From positions 123,625 to 187,624 of the forward strand of contig JAGBNK010000017.1 in the NCBI GenBank assembly GCA_017634455.1: a stretch of DNA of 64,000 bases, read 5' to 3'. The notes below the pieces were generated by a model. The model saw nothing but the letters and a program-made list of their open reading frames with translations, was not told the DNA's origin and did no database searches. The DNA is from Lachnospiraceae bacterium (GTDB lineage: Bacteria; Bacillota; Clostridia; Lachnospirales; Lachnospiraceae). The position numbers and the translations under genes were made by a program. Of the stretch, positions 8,355-17,936 are shown in pieces; the stretch's first letter is position 1, and the number at the start of each line of letters is the position of its first letter.

Positions 8355-10220
8355 TTATGCTGGCTTCTTGGCCTGCTCATCCTCAATGTAGACTTTGTGC
8401 CAGATAAGGAATACATAAATTGCCCAGATCTTACGGCTGTTATCAGCCTTGCCATCTCTGTGCTCTTCCATAAGCTTCACAACTTCATCCTGGTCAAAGT
8501 ATTTCTTGCCTGCATCAGATGTTAATGTCTCAAGTACCATGTTGTAATACTTATCTTCCTTAAGCCATACTCTGATAGGAACAGGGAATCCAAGCTTCTT
8601 CTTGTTAGCACTGAACTCAGGAATATGTCTCTTAGCAGCTTCTCTGAAAGCCATCTTGGTTGCAGTATCTGTCACCTTGTACTCAATTGGCAGATATTTC
8701 GCATATTCAAATACAACCTTATCCAAATATGGAACTCTAGCCTCAAGAGAATGAGCCATACTCATCTTATCTGCTTTCAGGAGGATATCTCCCTGCAACC
8801 AGAAGTTCATATCAATATACTGCATCTTGGCAATATCGCTTAAGCCCTCACACTTCTTGTAATAAGGTGCAACAATCTCTGCTGGTGTAACATGTGTAAG
8901 CTGAGACTTCAATATAGCCTCCCGTTCTTTTACTGAGAACAGATTTGCATTTCCTATAAATCTCTCCTCCACATCCTTGGAACCACGAATCAGGAAGTTT
9001 CTACCCTTGATTCGAGGCATCTTCTCAGCCACCTTGGCAACTCCCTTGCGAAGTCCCTTTGGAAGCTTCTGATACTTAGCCAATGAAAATGGCTCATGAT
9101 ATATATTGTACCCACCAAAGAATTCATCTGCGCCCTCACCGGAAAGCACAACCTTGATATCCTTGGCCGCAAGTTCATCTACGAAATAAAGTGCTATACA
9201 TGATGGATCAGCAAGTGGCTCATCCATATAGTACATAATCTTTGGAATAGACTCAAAGTATTCATCCGAAGAGATAGTCTTGCTGATATTTTTCTTATCT
9301 CCAAGAGCTGCACAGAGATCCTCTGCATAACGAATCTCATTATATTTGCTCTCCTTGTCAAGAAATCCAACTGTATAAGTCTTCTCTCCCGGGAATTCTG
9401 ATACCAGGTAGCTTGAGTCAACACCGCTGGAAAGGGAAGCTCCTACTTCTACATCAGCCAACATATGGGCCTGTGTAGACTCATGAATCAATGCTTCAAT
9501 TTCATCTACAGTCTTCTCCAACCCCTCTAGCTTCTTCTCTGGCTGCATAAGAGGATCGAAGTACTGTACCACATCCATCTTGCCGCCCTCGAACCAGAGG
9601 TAATGTCCTGCTGGCACCTTATAGATTCCCTTGAAAAATGTCTCAGGCAGCACTGAATACTGGAATGACATATACTGCTCCAAAGCAGCCTCATTTACCT
9701 CACGCTTAACCCCCGGGAATTCTATAATACTCTTGATTTCTGAACCAAATACAAATACATCATCAACATTTGAATAATAAAATGGTTTGATTCCAAAGAA
9801 ATCTCTAGCCGCAAAAATAATATCCTTTTTCATGTCATAAATCATGAAAGCGAACATACCACGAACCTTCTTTAAAAGGTCAGTACCCCACTCCTCATAT
9901 CCATGAACCAGACTCTCTGTATCTGCGTTGTTGGCAAATACATGTCCCTTGGCCTCCAGCTCCTTACGAAGCTCTGGATAATTATAAATCTCACCATTAA
10001 ATACAATAGCCACATCACCTGTTTCATTGTACATAGGCTGCATTCCATGATCCAAGTCATTAATACTAAGTCTTCTGAAACCTAAAGCAACAGAATCATT
10101 GAGATATTTACCCTCCTGATCTGGACCTCTATGGATAATTCTATCCATCATAGCATTGAGAGTTTTCTCTCTATCTATCTCTTCCTTTGTCTTTCCTATA
10201 AATCCACAAATTCCACACAT
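8355..10220 (-). CDS. asnB: Glutamine-hydrolysing asparagine synthetase B
   Basis: This 621-residue enzyme makes asparagine from aspartate, ATP and glutamine. The N-terminal glutaminase domain begins MCGICGF with the catalytic Cys2 and shows RLSIND and NGEIYN. The synthetase domain has the PP-loop SLSSGVDSS (about residues 262-270) and the later GEGADE motif. AGAGGAAG precedes the ATG. It is the last gene of a likely HAD-independent operon, Fe-ADH, corA, asnB, reading from the promoter at 12573. In this genus-level context a plain asparagine role is most likely, though AsnB paralogues can amidate cell-wall diaminopimelate. Confidence 0.94.
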   Translation of the reverse strand: MCGICGFIGKTKEEIDREKTLNAMMDRIIHRGPDQEGKYLNDSVALGFRRLSINDLDHGMQPMYNETGDVAIVFNGEIYNYPELRKELEAKGHVFANNADTESLVHGYEEWGTDLLKKVRGMFAFMIYDMKKDIIFAARDFFGIKPFYYSNVDDVFVFGSEIKSIIEFPGVKREVNEAALEQYMSFQYSVLPETFFKGIYKVPAGHYLWFEGGKMDVVQYFDPLMQPEKKLEGLEKTVDEIEALIHESTQAHMLADVEVGASLSSGVDSSYLVSEFPGEKTYTVGFLDKESKYNEIRYAEDLCAALGDKKNISKTISSDEYFESIPKIMYYMDEPLADPSCIALYFVDELAAKDIKVVLSGEGADEFFGGYNIYHEPFSLAKYQKLPKGLRKGVAKVAEKMPRIKGRNFLIRGSKDVEERFIGNANLFSVKEREAILKSQLTHVTPAEIVAPYYKKCEGLSDIAKMQYIDMNFWLQGDILLKADKMSMAHSLEARVPYLDKVVFEYAKYLPIEYKVTDTATKMAFREAAKRHIPEFSANKKKLGFPVPIRVWLKEDKYYNMVLETLTSDAGKKYFDQDEVVKLMEEHRDGKADNSRKIWAIYVFLIWHKVYIEDEQAKKPA

Positions 10221-10306
10221 ATTGTTTTCTTCCTCTCATGTGCGCCACCTGACAGTTTTACACATTTTCTTTTTATTAAGCCACTATATTATTCATCGAG
10301 CCTTAA

Positions 10307-11248
10307 TTAAAGCATCTTTCTCTTATGCAATACCCACATTACCACCGCACATATTACAACAGTAATTACGCATATAATCTCAAAGCCAAATGGAATGGTA
10401 GAAAACGGCATCCATTTACCGCTTACATTCATTCCCCATAGGCCTGAAATAATAGTTGGTATAGACATTACAATAGTAATAGCCGCCAGATACTTCATGA
10501 CGTTGTTCAATCTGTTATTGATAACAGTAGACATAAGCTCTCTAGTACCATTTATAATATCTCTATATATCTGAGTCATCTCGATAGCCTGCTTGTTCTC
10601 GATAATAACATCTTCTAACAGTTCCTGATCTTCTGAGTACTGGCGAAGTCTACCATATCTGGTTAATCTGTCAAGCACCACACCGTTGGCACGAAGTGAT
10701 GTAGCGAAGTATACCAGATTGGATTCCAACTCATGCAAATCAATCAAATCCACATCCTCTGTGTTCTCATTGATTCTCTCCTCAATAGCTGTTCTCTTAC
10801 GGTCAATACTACGCAGCAGACTCTGGTATACCATACATACATTGTATAGAATCTGGTATGTAAATCTCATCTGCTTCTTGGTAGAGAACTCTCTCACTCT
10901 ATTATCTACAAATGTACGCAGCACAGCTGTCTCCTCGCTGCACACAGTAATAATAACTTCCTCTGTAATCAATATGCCCAAAGGAATAGTTGTATATGAA
11001 TTACGATTATTTCTAGTCTCAGCGCTTGGTATATCTACTAAGATAAGTGTGTAATCATCTTCCAGGCTGATACGAGAACTCTCCTCATCATCCAGTGCAG
11101 CTCTCACATCATCTCTGTCCATGTTATATCTCTTGCTTATCTCGTCACATTCTTCCAATGTAGGTGTAGTTAATTGTACCCAAGAACCAGACTCATATGT
11201 ATCAATCTCTGATATTATGCCATTATCTGTCTTGTAAATATTTATCAT
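10307..11248 (-). CDS. corA: CorA-family divalent cation transporter
   Basis: A 313-residue CorA-type magnesium (or cobalt/zinc) channel. A large cytosolic N-terminal domain rich in charged helices is followed by two C-terminal membrane segments (about 252-272 and 288-308). The signature at the end of the first segment reads GLWGMNVSGKW, so the GMN selectivity motif is intact, with Trp in place of the common Tyr before it. The gene begins 12 bases after the Fe-ADH gene and is followed by asnB after 86 bases, suggesting a shared transcript. Confidence 0.9.
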   Translation of the reverse strand: MINIYKTDNGIISEIDTYESGSWVQLTTPTLEECDEISKRYNMDRDDVRAALDDEESSRISLEDDYTLILVDIPSAETRNNRNSYTTIPLGILITEEVIITVCSEETAVLRTFVDNRVREFSTKKQMRFTYQILYNVCMVYQSLLRSIDRKRTAIEERINENTEDVDLIDLHELESNLVYFATSLRANGVVLDRLTRYGRLRQYSEDQELLEDVIIENKQAIEMTQIYRDIINGTRELMSTVINNRLNNVMKYLAAITIVMSIPTIISGLWGMNVSGKWMPFSTIPFGFEIICVITVVICAVVMWVLHKRKML

Positions 11249-11260
11249 AGGTTCTACCTC

Positions 11261-12499
11261 CTACTTCCCAGCCACCTTTCGAAGCACTGCCTCGAATCTG
11301 GCCTCATCATATATAACCGGTACCGGATATAGAGGATTCGCCTCACTCTCAGCCCATTGAGCCATAGTAGGTATATCAGACTCCTGAATCTGAGATATAT
11401 GCTCCGGTATCTCCATGTTTCTGTTCATCTCTTTTATATATTCAATAAAAGCTTCCGCCTTCATCTTCTGCGCCAGGGCAGAATTAATCTCTCTCTTATC
11501 TCCGATGTCACTTCCATTTAAAACCTTTGGACATTCATCAGCTAATTTTGCAAGCTTGGCGTAAACCGCCGACCCATAGTCTTCCAAAACTATAGGCAAC
11601 ACAATTGCATTTACCAGACCATGAGGCAAATGATACATACCTCCAATGGCATGAGCTATTGCATGTACATTTCCCACACAAGCTCTTGTAAATGCCGCTC
11701 CGGCTCTATCTGCAGCCAGAAGCATCTCCTCTCTGGCCTCATATGAATCTCCATTATCATAAGCTTCATCCAGAAATTCTATGATTGTGGATACTGCACC
11801 TCGTGCATTTGCCAAAGTAGTTGCAGTTTGATAATTCACATTCAAATAGGCTTCCACACCATGTGTCAAAGCATCCATTCCCGTATGGGCAGTAATATGC
11901 TTGGGCAGTGATATAGTAAGCACCGGATCCATAATTGCATAATCCGGAACCAGACAGGAATCATTTATTGTATATTTTCTATTAGTTTCCTCATCTGTAA
12001 TAACTGCAGTAATTGTTGTTTCAGAACCAGTTCCTGCAGTAGTTGGTATTGCTATGAAAAATGGAATCTCCCGGCTCACTTTCATAACGCCATTCATATC
12101 CGCCAAGGACTTCTCAGGGCGGGCAATTCGAGCCGCCATAGCTTTGGCCGCATCTATACATGAGCCTCCACCAATAGCTATTATGCTATCGCAATTATGC
12201 TCATGATAGAAATTCACCATCTCTTCCACCTGTGCAGAAGTGGGGTCAGGCTTCACCTTGTTATACAACACCGCTCTCTCGGAAAGTTCCTCAAAGAGGG
12301 CCTCAACAAACTTCGAGCTTCCCATAAAAGGACCTGTAATAATCATAGGCGCCCATTTTCTACGGTTATTCAATATGTCAGGAATGCTGTGGAAACTATC
12401 AACACCTTCAACAAGCTTAGGTGTCTTGAAGTTCACGAACTTAATTCCTATATTCATTATCCATTGGTAGATTCTACAATATGCCCTGTTATGAGCCAT
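11261..12499 (-). CDS. Iron-containing alcohol dehydrogenase
   Basis: A 412-residue group III alcohol dehydrogenase. It shows the nucleotide-binding GGGSCIDAAK, the GTGSE loop, and metal-ligand positions in MDALTHGVEAY and in HAIAHAIGGMYHLPHG. Family members reduce short aldehydes such as butanal or lactaldehyde; the substrate is not determined here. I take the ATG at 12499, since AGGAGG lies seven bases upstream, rather than an upstream start at 12532. A sigma-A promoter sits about 75 bases before the start, and corA follows immediately. Confidence 0.92.
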   Translation of the reverse strand: MAHNRAYCRIYQWIMNIGIKFVNFKTPKLVEGVDSFHSIPDILNNRRKWAPMIITGPFMGSSKFVEALFEELSERAVLYNKVKPDPTSAQVEEMVNFYHEHNCDSIIAIGGGSCIDAAKAMAARIARPEKSLADMNGVMKVSREIPFFIAIPTTAGTGSETTITAVITDEETNRKYTINDSCLVPDYAIMDPVLTISLPKHITAHTGMDALTHGVEAYLNVNYQTATTLANARGAVSTIIEFLDEAYDNGDSYEAREEMLLAADRAGAAFTRACVGNVHAIAHAIGGMYHLPHGLVNAIVLPIVLEDYGSAVYAKLAKLADECPKVLNGSDIGDKREINSALAQKMKAEAFIEYIKEMNRNMEIPEHISQIQESDIPTMAQWAESEANPLYPVPVIYDEARFEAVLRKVAGK

Positions 12500-12572
12500 C
12501 TTATCTCCTCCTGGTTTCCCCTTCTTAATCATCTGTTATAATGGCAGGTAAATAATCCCAAACCATCTTATA

Positions 12573-12602
12573 AGTATAACAGAACAGCCCTTTATTTATC
12601 AA
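12573..12602 (-). promoter_or_regulatory. Sigma-A promoter of the Fe-ADH, corA, asnB unit
   Basis: On the minus strand TTGATA (12602-12597) and TATACT (12578-12573) are separated by 18 bases. It falls in the gap between the HAD phosphatase stop and the Fe-ADH start. Confidence 0.65.
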
Positions 12603-12611
12603 TAAATACGC

Positions 12612-13301
12612 CTATACTTCTATGTAATCCATAATCTCTGCAGGCTCATTTACAAAAGCCACATGAGGCTTATCAGCCAGTTCCTCCTGACTTCTAAATC
12701 CCCATAAGCAGAGCAGGCAATCCAAACCAGCATTTTCTGCAGTAGCTGCATCCACTTCCGAATCACCTATATATACCACATTATATTTCTCATCATTTAA
12801 TCCCAAGTGCTCCATGGCATAGTGCACTCCCTGCGGATCTGGCTTTCTGGTAGGAACCACACCATCTCCAACAGCAAGAGGAATCAATCCTTCAAATACA
12901 TTTTCACGAAGCATCTCAGCGGCAGACTGAATCTTGTTGGTGACAATAGCCATTGGCACGCCGTTATGGTGAAAATATTTCAAGCAATCCATCATACCAT
13001 CATAAGGCTTGGTTTTCACCATGTTATGTCCGTCATAGTATTTCTTGAATATGTCAAATGTCTCCTGAAATTTCGGATTGTTCTCTCCATCAGGAACTGC
13101 CCGTTCCATAAGTTTACGAACACCGTTTCCCACAAAGCATCTAATCTCTTCTAATGTACGCTCAGGAAACCCCTGTGCTCTCAAAGCATAGTTCACTGCA
13201 TCTCGCAAATCTTCCAAAGTATCCAAAAGTGTTCCATCCAAATCCCATATTATGGCATTGTACTTCTTCACATTCTGATTCTCTACCTTCATTTCACACA
13301 T
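12612..13301 (-). CDS. HAD-superfamily hydrolase, phosphoglycolate-phosphatase-like
   Basis: A 229-residue HAD hydrolase of subfamily IA. The nucleophile motif I reads WDLDGTLLDT (about residues 19-28), motif II is in VTNK, and the acidic motif IV is GDSEVD. An alpha-helical cap lies between motifs I and II. Phosphoglycolate phosphatase (Gph) or a nucleotide or sugar phosphatase are all possible; the substrate is not visible. GAGGAAA precedes the ATG at 13301. Confidence 0.88.
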   Translation of the reverse strand: MCEMKVENQNVKKYNAIIWDLDGTLLDTLEDLRDAVNYALRAQGFPERTLEEIRCFVGNGVRKLMERAVPDGENNPKFQETFDIFKKYYDGHNMVKTKPYDGMMDCLKYFHHNGVPMAIVTNKIQSAAEMLRENVFEGLIPLAVGDGVVPTRKPDPQGVHYAMEHLGLNDEKYNVVYIGDSEVDAATAENAGLDCLLCLWGFRSQEELADKPHVAFVNEPAEIMDYIEV

Positions 13302-13491
13302 CTATAGTTTCCTCGTTTCTATACTAATATCATTCACCTCACATATTTTATTATATGAATCCATAAATAACCACCTAAAATCGTTACAAACTACAGCTTA
13401 TTTCTGAAGTTACATTAGTATATTTTTCAAATATTTATCTAAAACAAAAATATAAATTTCTCTATATAATGATATTTACCCAACTATAAAA

Positions 13492-13516
13492 GCGAACCAC
13501 CATCACAGTGATTCGC
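13492..13516 (-). terminator. Terminator of the GH2 gene
   Basis: On the minus strand GCGAATCAC and GTGGTTCGC form a 9-bp stem with one G-T pair and a seven-base loop, followed by a short T run (TTTTAT). It lies 65 bases after the GH2 stop. The rest of 13302-13580 is AT-rich and must hold the HAD gene promoter, but no convincing -35/-10 pair was found. Confidence 0.65.
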
Positions 13517-13580
13517 CTTTATTAAATGTTATAAAAAGGAGTTTTTTAAATATGTCCTAAAATCCATTCTTATAAGCAGC

Positions 13581-15785
13581 CTATTTTACCTTCTTGATTT
13601 TCTGTAAAGCTGCATTGAGCTGGGCAATCATTTCGTCAGACACTTCCATGCCGCCCTGTGCCATGAGCTTCTTCAATGGCTGTCTCTCAATCATCTTCTG
13701 CATAGCTGCTGGAATCTTGGCTCCTGCTGCCATTCCTGTCTTGTCTGACTGTGCAGCCATCATGCGCTGAAGAAGCGCAGCTCCCTCTGGAGAAGCCTTG
13801 ATTTCTGCCATTGTACTATTTACTGAGAGATAATTGTCATTGATATCTCCCTCTGACTCATCCTCATCAAACCAGTTCTTGACCTTCAATGGATCTGCAA
13901 AGTAATCAGGATTTGGCTCATTCGTCTTAGCAATTTCCATTTCATCCGTCAGATCACCTGATACAGCCTTGATAGTATGTGTTCCTGAAATAGGCACCTC
14001 AAACTTAAATACATGCTCACCATTTACTGTGCCAACTTCCTTGCCATCCACATAAAGTGTAACTGACTTCTGGTTAGAATATACCTTGATTTCTGTAGTG
14101 TCTTCCACTCTGTCATGATAGCGTCTGCCACATAAATGAACAAATGGCTCATCACTCCACCATGCCTTGTAGATATAGAAGGCATCCTTCTTTTGCTTTC
14201 TGTCAAATGTAATCAAGCCCTTGTGATTTTTGCCAGGATCACCGGCCTCATCACGACCTGCTGCTGCAAACTCAAACATGTTCCACACATATGTACCCCA
14301 AAGGTATGGACGAGTTGAGAACATCTCAAGCATATGCTCATGATATACAGACATGTAGCTCTCAGTGTAATCACCTTTTACAGGCTTAGGAGACTGCTTA
14401 GTAATTACAGAGTCAGCTCCATACTCAGTCAAACCAATTACTGTATCTGGATGGTTTCTGTGGAATTCATCAAACCACTCGTCATTATCTTCCATCTCTC
14501 CTACATACCATCCATAGTAGAGATTATATCCACGAATATCTGGAAGCTGAACCAATGGGCTGTCAGTCTCAAGCAGGAATAAATTAGCCATTGCTGATAC
14601 TCTCTTTGGATCCATTTCATGAATCAAATCATTTAACACCTTATGATTGTCCATAAGCTCATCTGTTACGCCCTCCAATGTAATCTCATTGGAAATAGCC
14701 CAGCATATAATTGAAGCATGGTTGTAATTCTGTGAAATGAGTTCCTTCATCTGAGAGATTGTATTTTCACGACCATTTGGCATAAATACTGTGATAAATG
14801 GAATCTCAGCCCAGGCAATAATACCCTTCTCGTCACACAAATCATAGAAATACTGATCATGCTGATAATGTGCAAGTCTAATAGAATTAGCTCCAACCTC
14901 AAGGATTAAGTCCATATCCTCATCATGCTCCTTGGTTGTAAGGGCATTTCCCATATCCTTGCGATCCTGATGACGAGACACGCCATGAAGTGGATAGCTG
15001 CGACCATTCAAGAAGAATCCCTTCTCAGGATCAAAGCTATATTCACGACATCCAAATCTATCAGCAACTTCATCAACTACTTCGCCATTCTTGTACAGGG
15101 AAGCTGTTGCTGTATATAAATATGGATCATCCAATCCATCCCAACGATGAACATTTTCAATAGTAAGAGAACCTGTGGCAACCTGCTTACCATTTTCCAT
15201 ACCGATTGCAAGCTCAGCTTCTCCCACGCCTTCAACGGCAACCACAATCTTGTCAGCCTGACCTACTGAATAAGTCTTGAAGTCAATTACTGCCTTATCA
15301 CCATCAAGATTTGGTGTAATCATAAATCCCTTGCTTCCGTAGCTGTCCAAGTCAAAATGATTCTCATCCACTGTAATGATATATACATCACGATAGATTC
15401 CACCATAAAATGTGAAATCTGCTCTCTGAGGATATACTCTGTCATTAGGGCTGTTATCAACAGACACCTTCACTGTATTCTGATCTGCAAGAACATCAGT
15501 AATATTCACTCTGAAAGTAGAATAACCTCCATCATGAGTCATTAACTCCTTGCCGTTCACCTCAACTGTCGCACTGGAATTAGCGCCTCTGAACTCCAGA
15601 TACACCTGATCCCCGTCCTTCATTTCCGGTCTGTCAAATGTCTTCTCGTATGTACACACACCTCTGTAGTACTGTGCAGTACCCTGACCATCAATGGCAT
15701 TCCATGTGTGTGGGATAGTAACCTGTTCAGAAACTCCCTCTTTGGTAAAGGTCCAATTATCATTAAAAAAAGCTGTATGTCTCAA
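13581..15785 (-). CDS. Glycoside hydrolase family 2 (beta-galactosidase type)
   Basis: A 734-residue GH2 enzyme without a signal peptide, so probably acting in the cytosol on imported oligosaccharides. Order of domains: jelly-roll sugar-binding domain (1-160), immunoglobulin-like domain (160-250), TIM barrel with GVSRHQDR, the acid/base Glu in CWAISNE and the nucleophile Glu in GLTEYGAD, then a C-terminal beta domain. The last 90 residues are a helical extension rich in Ala, Met and Lys that is unusual for the family. The start is TTG with AGGAGG seven bases upstream. Beta-galactosidase is the likeliest activity; beta-glucuronidase or beta-mannosidase cannot be excluded. Confidence 0.9.
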   Translation of the reverse strand: MRHTAFFNDNWTFTKEGVSEQVTIPHTWNAIDGQGTAQYYRGVCTYEKTFDRPEMKDGDQVYLEFRGANSSATVEVNGKELMTHDGGYSTFRVNITDVLADQNTVKVSVDNSPNDRVYPQRADFTFYGGIYRDVYIITVDENHFDLDSYGSKGFMITPNLDGDKAVIDFKTYSVGQADKIVVAVEGVGEAELAIGMENGKQVATGSLTIENVHRWDGLDDPYLYTATASLYKNGEVVDEVADRFGCREYSFDPEKGFFLNGRSYPLHGVSRHQDRKDMGNALTTKEHDEDMDLILEVGANSIRLAHYQHDQYFYDLCDEKGIIAWAEIPFITVFMPNGRENTISQMKELISQNYNHASIICWAISNEITLEGVTDELMDNHKVLNDLIHEMDPKRVSAMANLFLLETDSPLVQLPDIRGYNLYYGWYVGEMEDNDEWFDEFHRNHPDTVIGLTEYGADSVITKQSPKPVKGDYTESYMSVYHEHMLEMFSTRPYLWGTYVWNMFEFAAAGRDEAGDPGKNHKGLITFDRKQKKDAFYIYKAWWSDEPFVHLCGRRYHDRVEDTTEIKVYSNQKSVTLYVDGKEVGTVNGEHVFKFEVPISGTHTIKAVSGDLTDEMEIAKTNEPNPDYFADPLKVKNWFDEDESEGDINDNYLSVNSTMAEIKASPEGAALLQRMMAAQSDKTGMAAGAKIPAAMQKMIERQPLKKLMAQGGMEVSDEMIAQLNAALQKIKKVK

Positions 15786-15893
15786 ATCGAATCCTCCTAT
15801 ATAAATATCTACATAATTGTTTCTATCTTATAGGTTTATTCTAAACTGAAAACATACAGCTCATATTTAATAATTAGTTATTTTATATGTTTT

Positions 15894-17516
15894 TTAAACA
15901 TTAGCCTTGCTATTTCTAATCTGATTCCTTACTTTCAATACCATAGATGGGCTAACAGACAATTCGTCAACTCCCATCTGAAGGAATGTCTCTGTAAGTG
16001 TTGTATCAGCGCCAAGCTCTCCACATATTCCAACCCAGCATCCATGTGCATGACCATTTTCCACAGTCTGCTTAATCATCTTGAGAACCGCTGGATGATG
16101 TGAATCATAAATGTTGTCCAACGCTGGATTCTGACGATCGATAGCCAATGTATACTGAGTCAAGTCGTTGGTTCCAATTGAGAAGAATTCTACTTCCTTG
16201 GCCAACTCATCTGAAATCATAACAGCAGCAGGAGTCTCAATCATAATACCAAGCTCAACCTCTCCATATGCTATGCTCTCATCATCCAATTCAGCTTTAA
16301 CTTCCTCACACAATGCCTTGGCTTTTCTAACTTCATCCACAGATATAATCATTGGGAACATTATGCTGATTGTACCGAAATAACTGGCTCTATAAATCGC
16401 TCTAAGCTGAGTCTTGAACACATCCAATCTATCAAGACAGATTCTGATAGCTCTATAACCCATTGCAGGATTATCTTCCTTCTTCAAATTGAAGTAACCA
16501 ACCTGCTTATCAGCACCAATATCAAGAGTTCTAATAATAACCTTCTTGCCAGCCATATTCTCTACAACAGTTCTATACGCCTTGAACTGCTGTTCCTCAG
16601 ATGGATAATCATCTGATTCAAGATACAAAAACTCACTTCTGAACAAGCCAATTCCACCTGCATCATTTGCCAATACGGAAGCCACATCTCCTACACCACC
16701 AATATTGGCATAAAGCTTGATTTCCTTGCCATCAGCTGTAACATTTGGCTTACCTTTTAACTCAAGAAGTAGTCTGGCTTTCTCCAGCTCTTCCTCCCGA
16801 AGCTTAGTATATTTAGCCAGTGTAGCCTCATCAGGATCAATGATTAATGTACCCTTGGCACCGTCAACTATGGCCATCTTGCCATCACAGTCCTCTGGAT
16901 AATTAATTCCAATAAGTGCTGGAATATTCATAGTTCTAGCCAAAATAGCAGTATGAGAATTAGTAGATCCAAGTCTGGTAACAAATGACAACACCTTGGA
17001 TTTATCCAACTGTACTGTCTCACTTGGAGCCAAGTCCTCAGCTACTACAATCACAGGCTTATCTCCCAAGTTACCACCGGCACCATTTCCCTGCAATATA
17101 CCAATTACACGGTTGGAGATATCCTTAACATCAGCTGCTCTAGCCTTCATATAATCGTCGTCCATTGCAGCAAACATCTCTGAGAAATTATCACCTGTTG
17201 TTGCAACTGCAAATTCAGCGTTAATTTCCTGAGTTGTAATCATATTGGTGATTGACTCAATGTAGTCTAAATCATCCAACATCATCTGATGCACTTCAAA
17301 GATAGCAGCATTTGCCTCGCCAACTTCCTTCAAAGCCTTCTCGTAGATTCGACCAAGTTCAGCTTTAGCCTGTTCCTTCGCCTGAGTAAATCTCTCGATT
17401 TCTCCTTGAGGATCATCTACCTTCATTCTCTTTACAGCATTTTCCTCTTTGCTAAATATCTTCAACGGGCCAATAGCTATTCCATTGAACACACTCTTAC
17501 CAATAAATTCTCTCAT
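15894..17516 (-). CDS. ptsI: PTS enzyme I (phosphoenolpyruvate-protein phosphotransferase)
   Basis: A 540-residue enzyme I that takes phosphate from PEP and passes it to HPr. The active His188 lies in GSTNSHTAILAR; the PEP-binding C-terminal barrel has GIGLFRSEFLY, the IMIETPAA stretch and the catalytic Cys in GICGELG. The ATG at 17516 is preferred because GGGGTG precedes it and the family starts there; an upstream in-frame start at 17558 would overlap ptsH closely. ptsH is 48 bases upstream, so ptsHI are co-transcribed and probably continue from fruA. Confidence 0.96.
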   Translation of the reverse strand: MREFIGKSVFNGIAIGPLKIFSKEENAVKRMKVDDPQGEIERFTQAKEQAKAELGRIYEKALKEVGEANAAIFEVHQMMLDDLDYIESITNMITTQEINAEFAVATTGDNFSEMFAAMDDDYMKARAADVKDISNRVIGILQGNGAGGNLGDKPVIVVAEDLAPSETVQLDKSKVLSFVTRLGSTNSHTAILARTMNIPALIGINYPEDCDGKMAIVDGAKGTLIIDPDEATLAKYTKLREEELEKARLLLELKGKPNVTADGKEIKLYANIGGVGDVASVLANDAGGIGLFRSEFLYLESDDYPSEEQQFKAYRTVVENMAGKKVIIRTLDIGADKQVGYFNLKKEDNPAMGYRAIRICLDRLDVFKTQLRAIYRASYFGTISIMFPMIISVDEVRKAKALCEEVKAELDDESIAYGEVELGIMIETPAAVMISDELAKEVEFFSIGTNDLTQYTLAIDRQNPALDNIYDSHHPAVLKMIKQTVENGHAHGCWVGICGELGADTTLTETFLQMGVDELSVSPSMVLKVRNQIRNSKANV

Positions 17517-17564
17517 ATTTATGCACCCCGCAATGCTCTCACAACAATTACCAGTCATGAACTC

Positions 17565-17822
17565 TTACATGTTCTCCTGCAAGAATTTCTGAAGCTCTGC
17601 CATTGCAGCATCCTCATCTTCTCCATCGCACTTCAATACGATTTCATTTCCACATTTAACGCCAAGTCCCATTACCCCAAAGATTCTCTTAGCGTCAACT
17701 TCTTTACCGTCCTTAGAAATTGTAACGGCGCAAGCATACTTTGCTGCTTCTTTTACAAAAATTCCAGCCGGTCTTGCATGAATACCTTCTGGGTCTGTAA
17801 TTGTGTATGCAAATTCTTTCAT
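17565..17822 (-). CDS. ptsH: HPr phosphocarrier with Arg at the usual Ser46 position
   Basis: This 85-residue HPr carries the phosphate from enzyme I to the sugar transporters on His15, seen in EGIHARPA. Counting from the Met, position 46 is Arg (AKRIFG) where HPr of Bacillus and most Firmicutes has Ser46, the target of HPr kinase. The codon is AGA. This HPr should therefore not be able to act as the Ser-phosphorylated CcpA co-repressor. The rest of the fold looks intact. It is followed by ptsI and preceded by fruA, with a 41-nt hairpin in the gap. Confidence 0.95.
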   Translation of the reverse strand: MKEFAYTITDPEGIHARPAGIFVKEAAKYACAVTISKDGKEVDAKRIFGVMGLGVKCGNEIVLKCDGEDEDAAMAELQKFLQENM

Positions 17823-17862
17823 GTTTTCTGTCCTCCATTTTCAATGTTTATATAACCACCAT

Positions 17863-17903
17863 AAGCAATATAGAAATCCCCTATCAGTCATTCTATATTG
17901 CTT
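17863..17903. repeat. Intercistronic hairpin between fruA and ptsH
   Basis: A 13-bp perfect stem, AAGCAATATAGAA/TTCTATATTGCTT, with a 15-base loop. There is no T run on the minus strand, so it does not look like a terminator of fruA; it could be an mRNA processing or stability element allowing different levels of FruA and HPr/EI. Confidence 0.7.
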
Positions 17904-17936
17904 TTGGATAGTTTCATTATATCAAATTGTTATATA

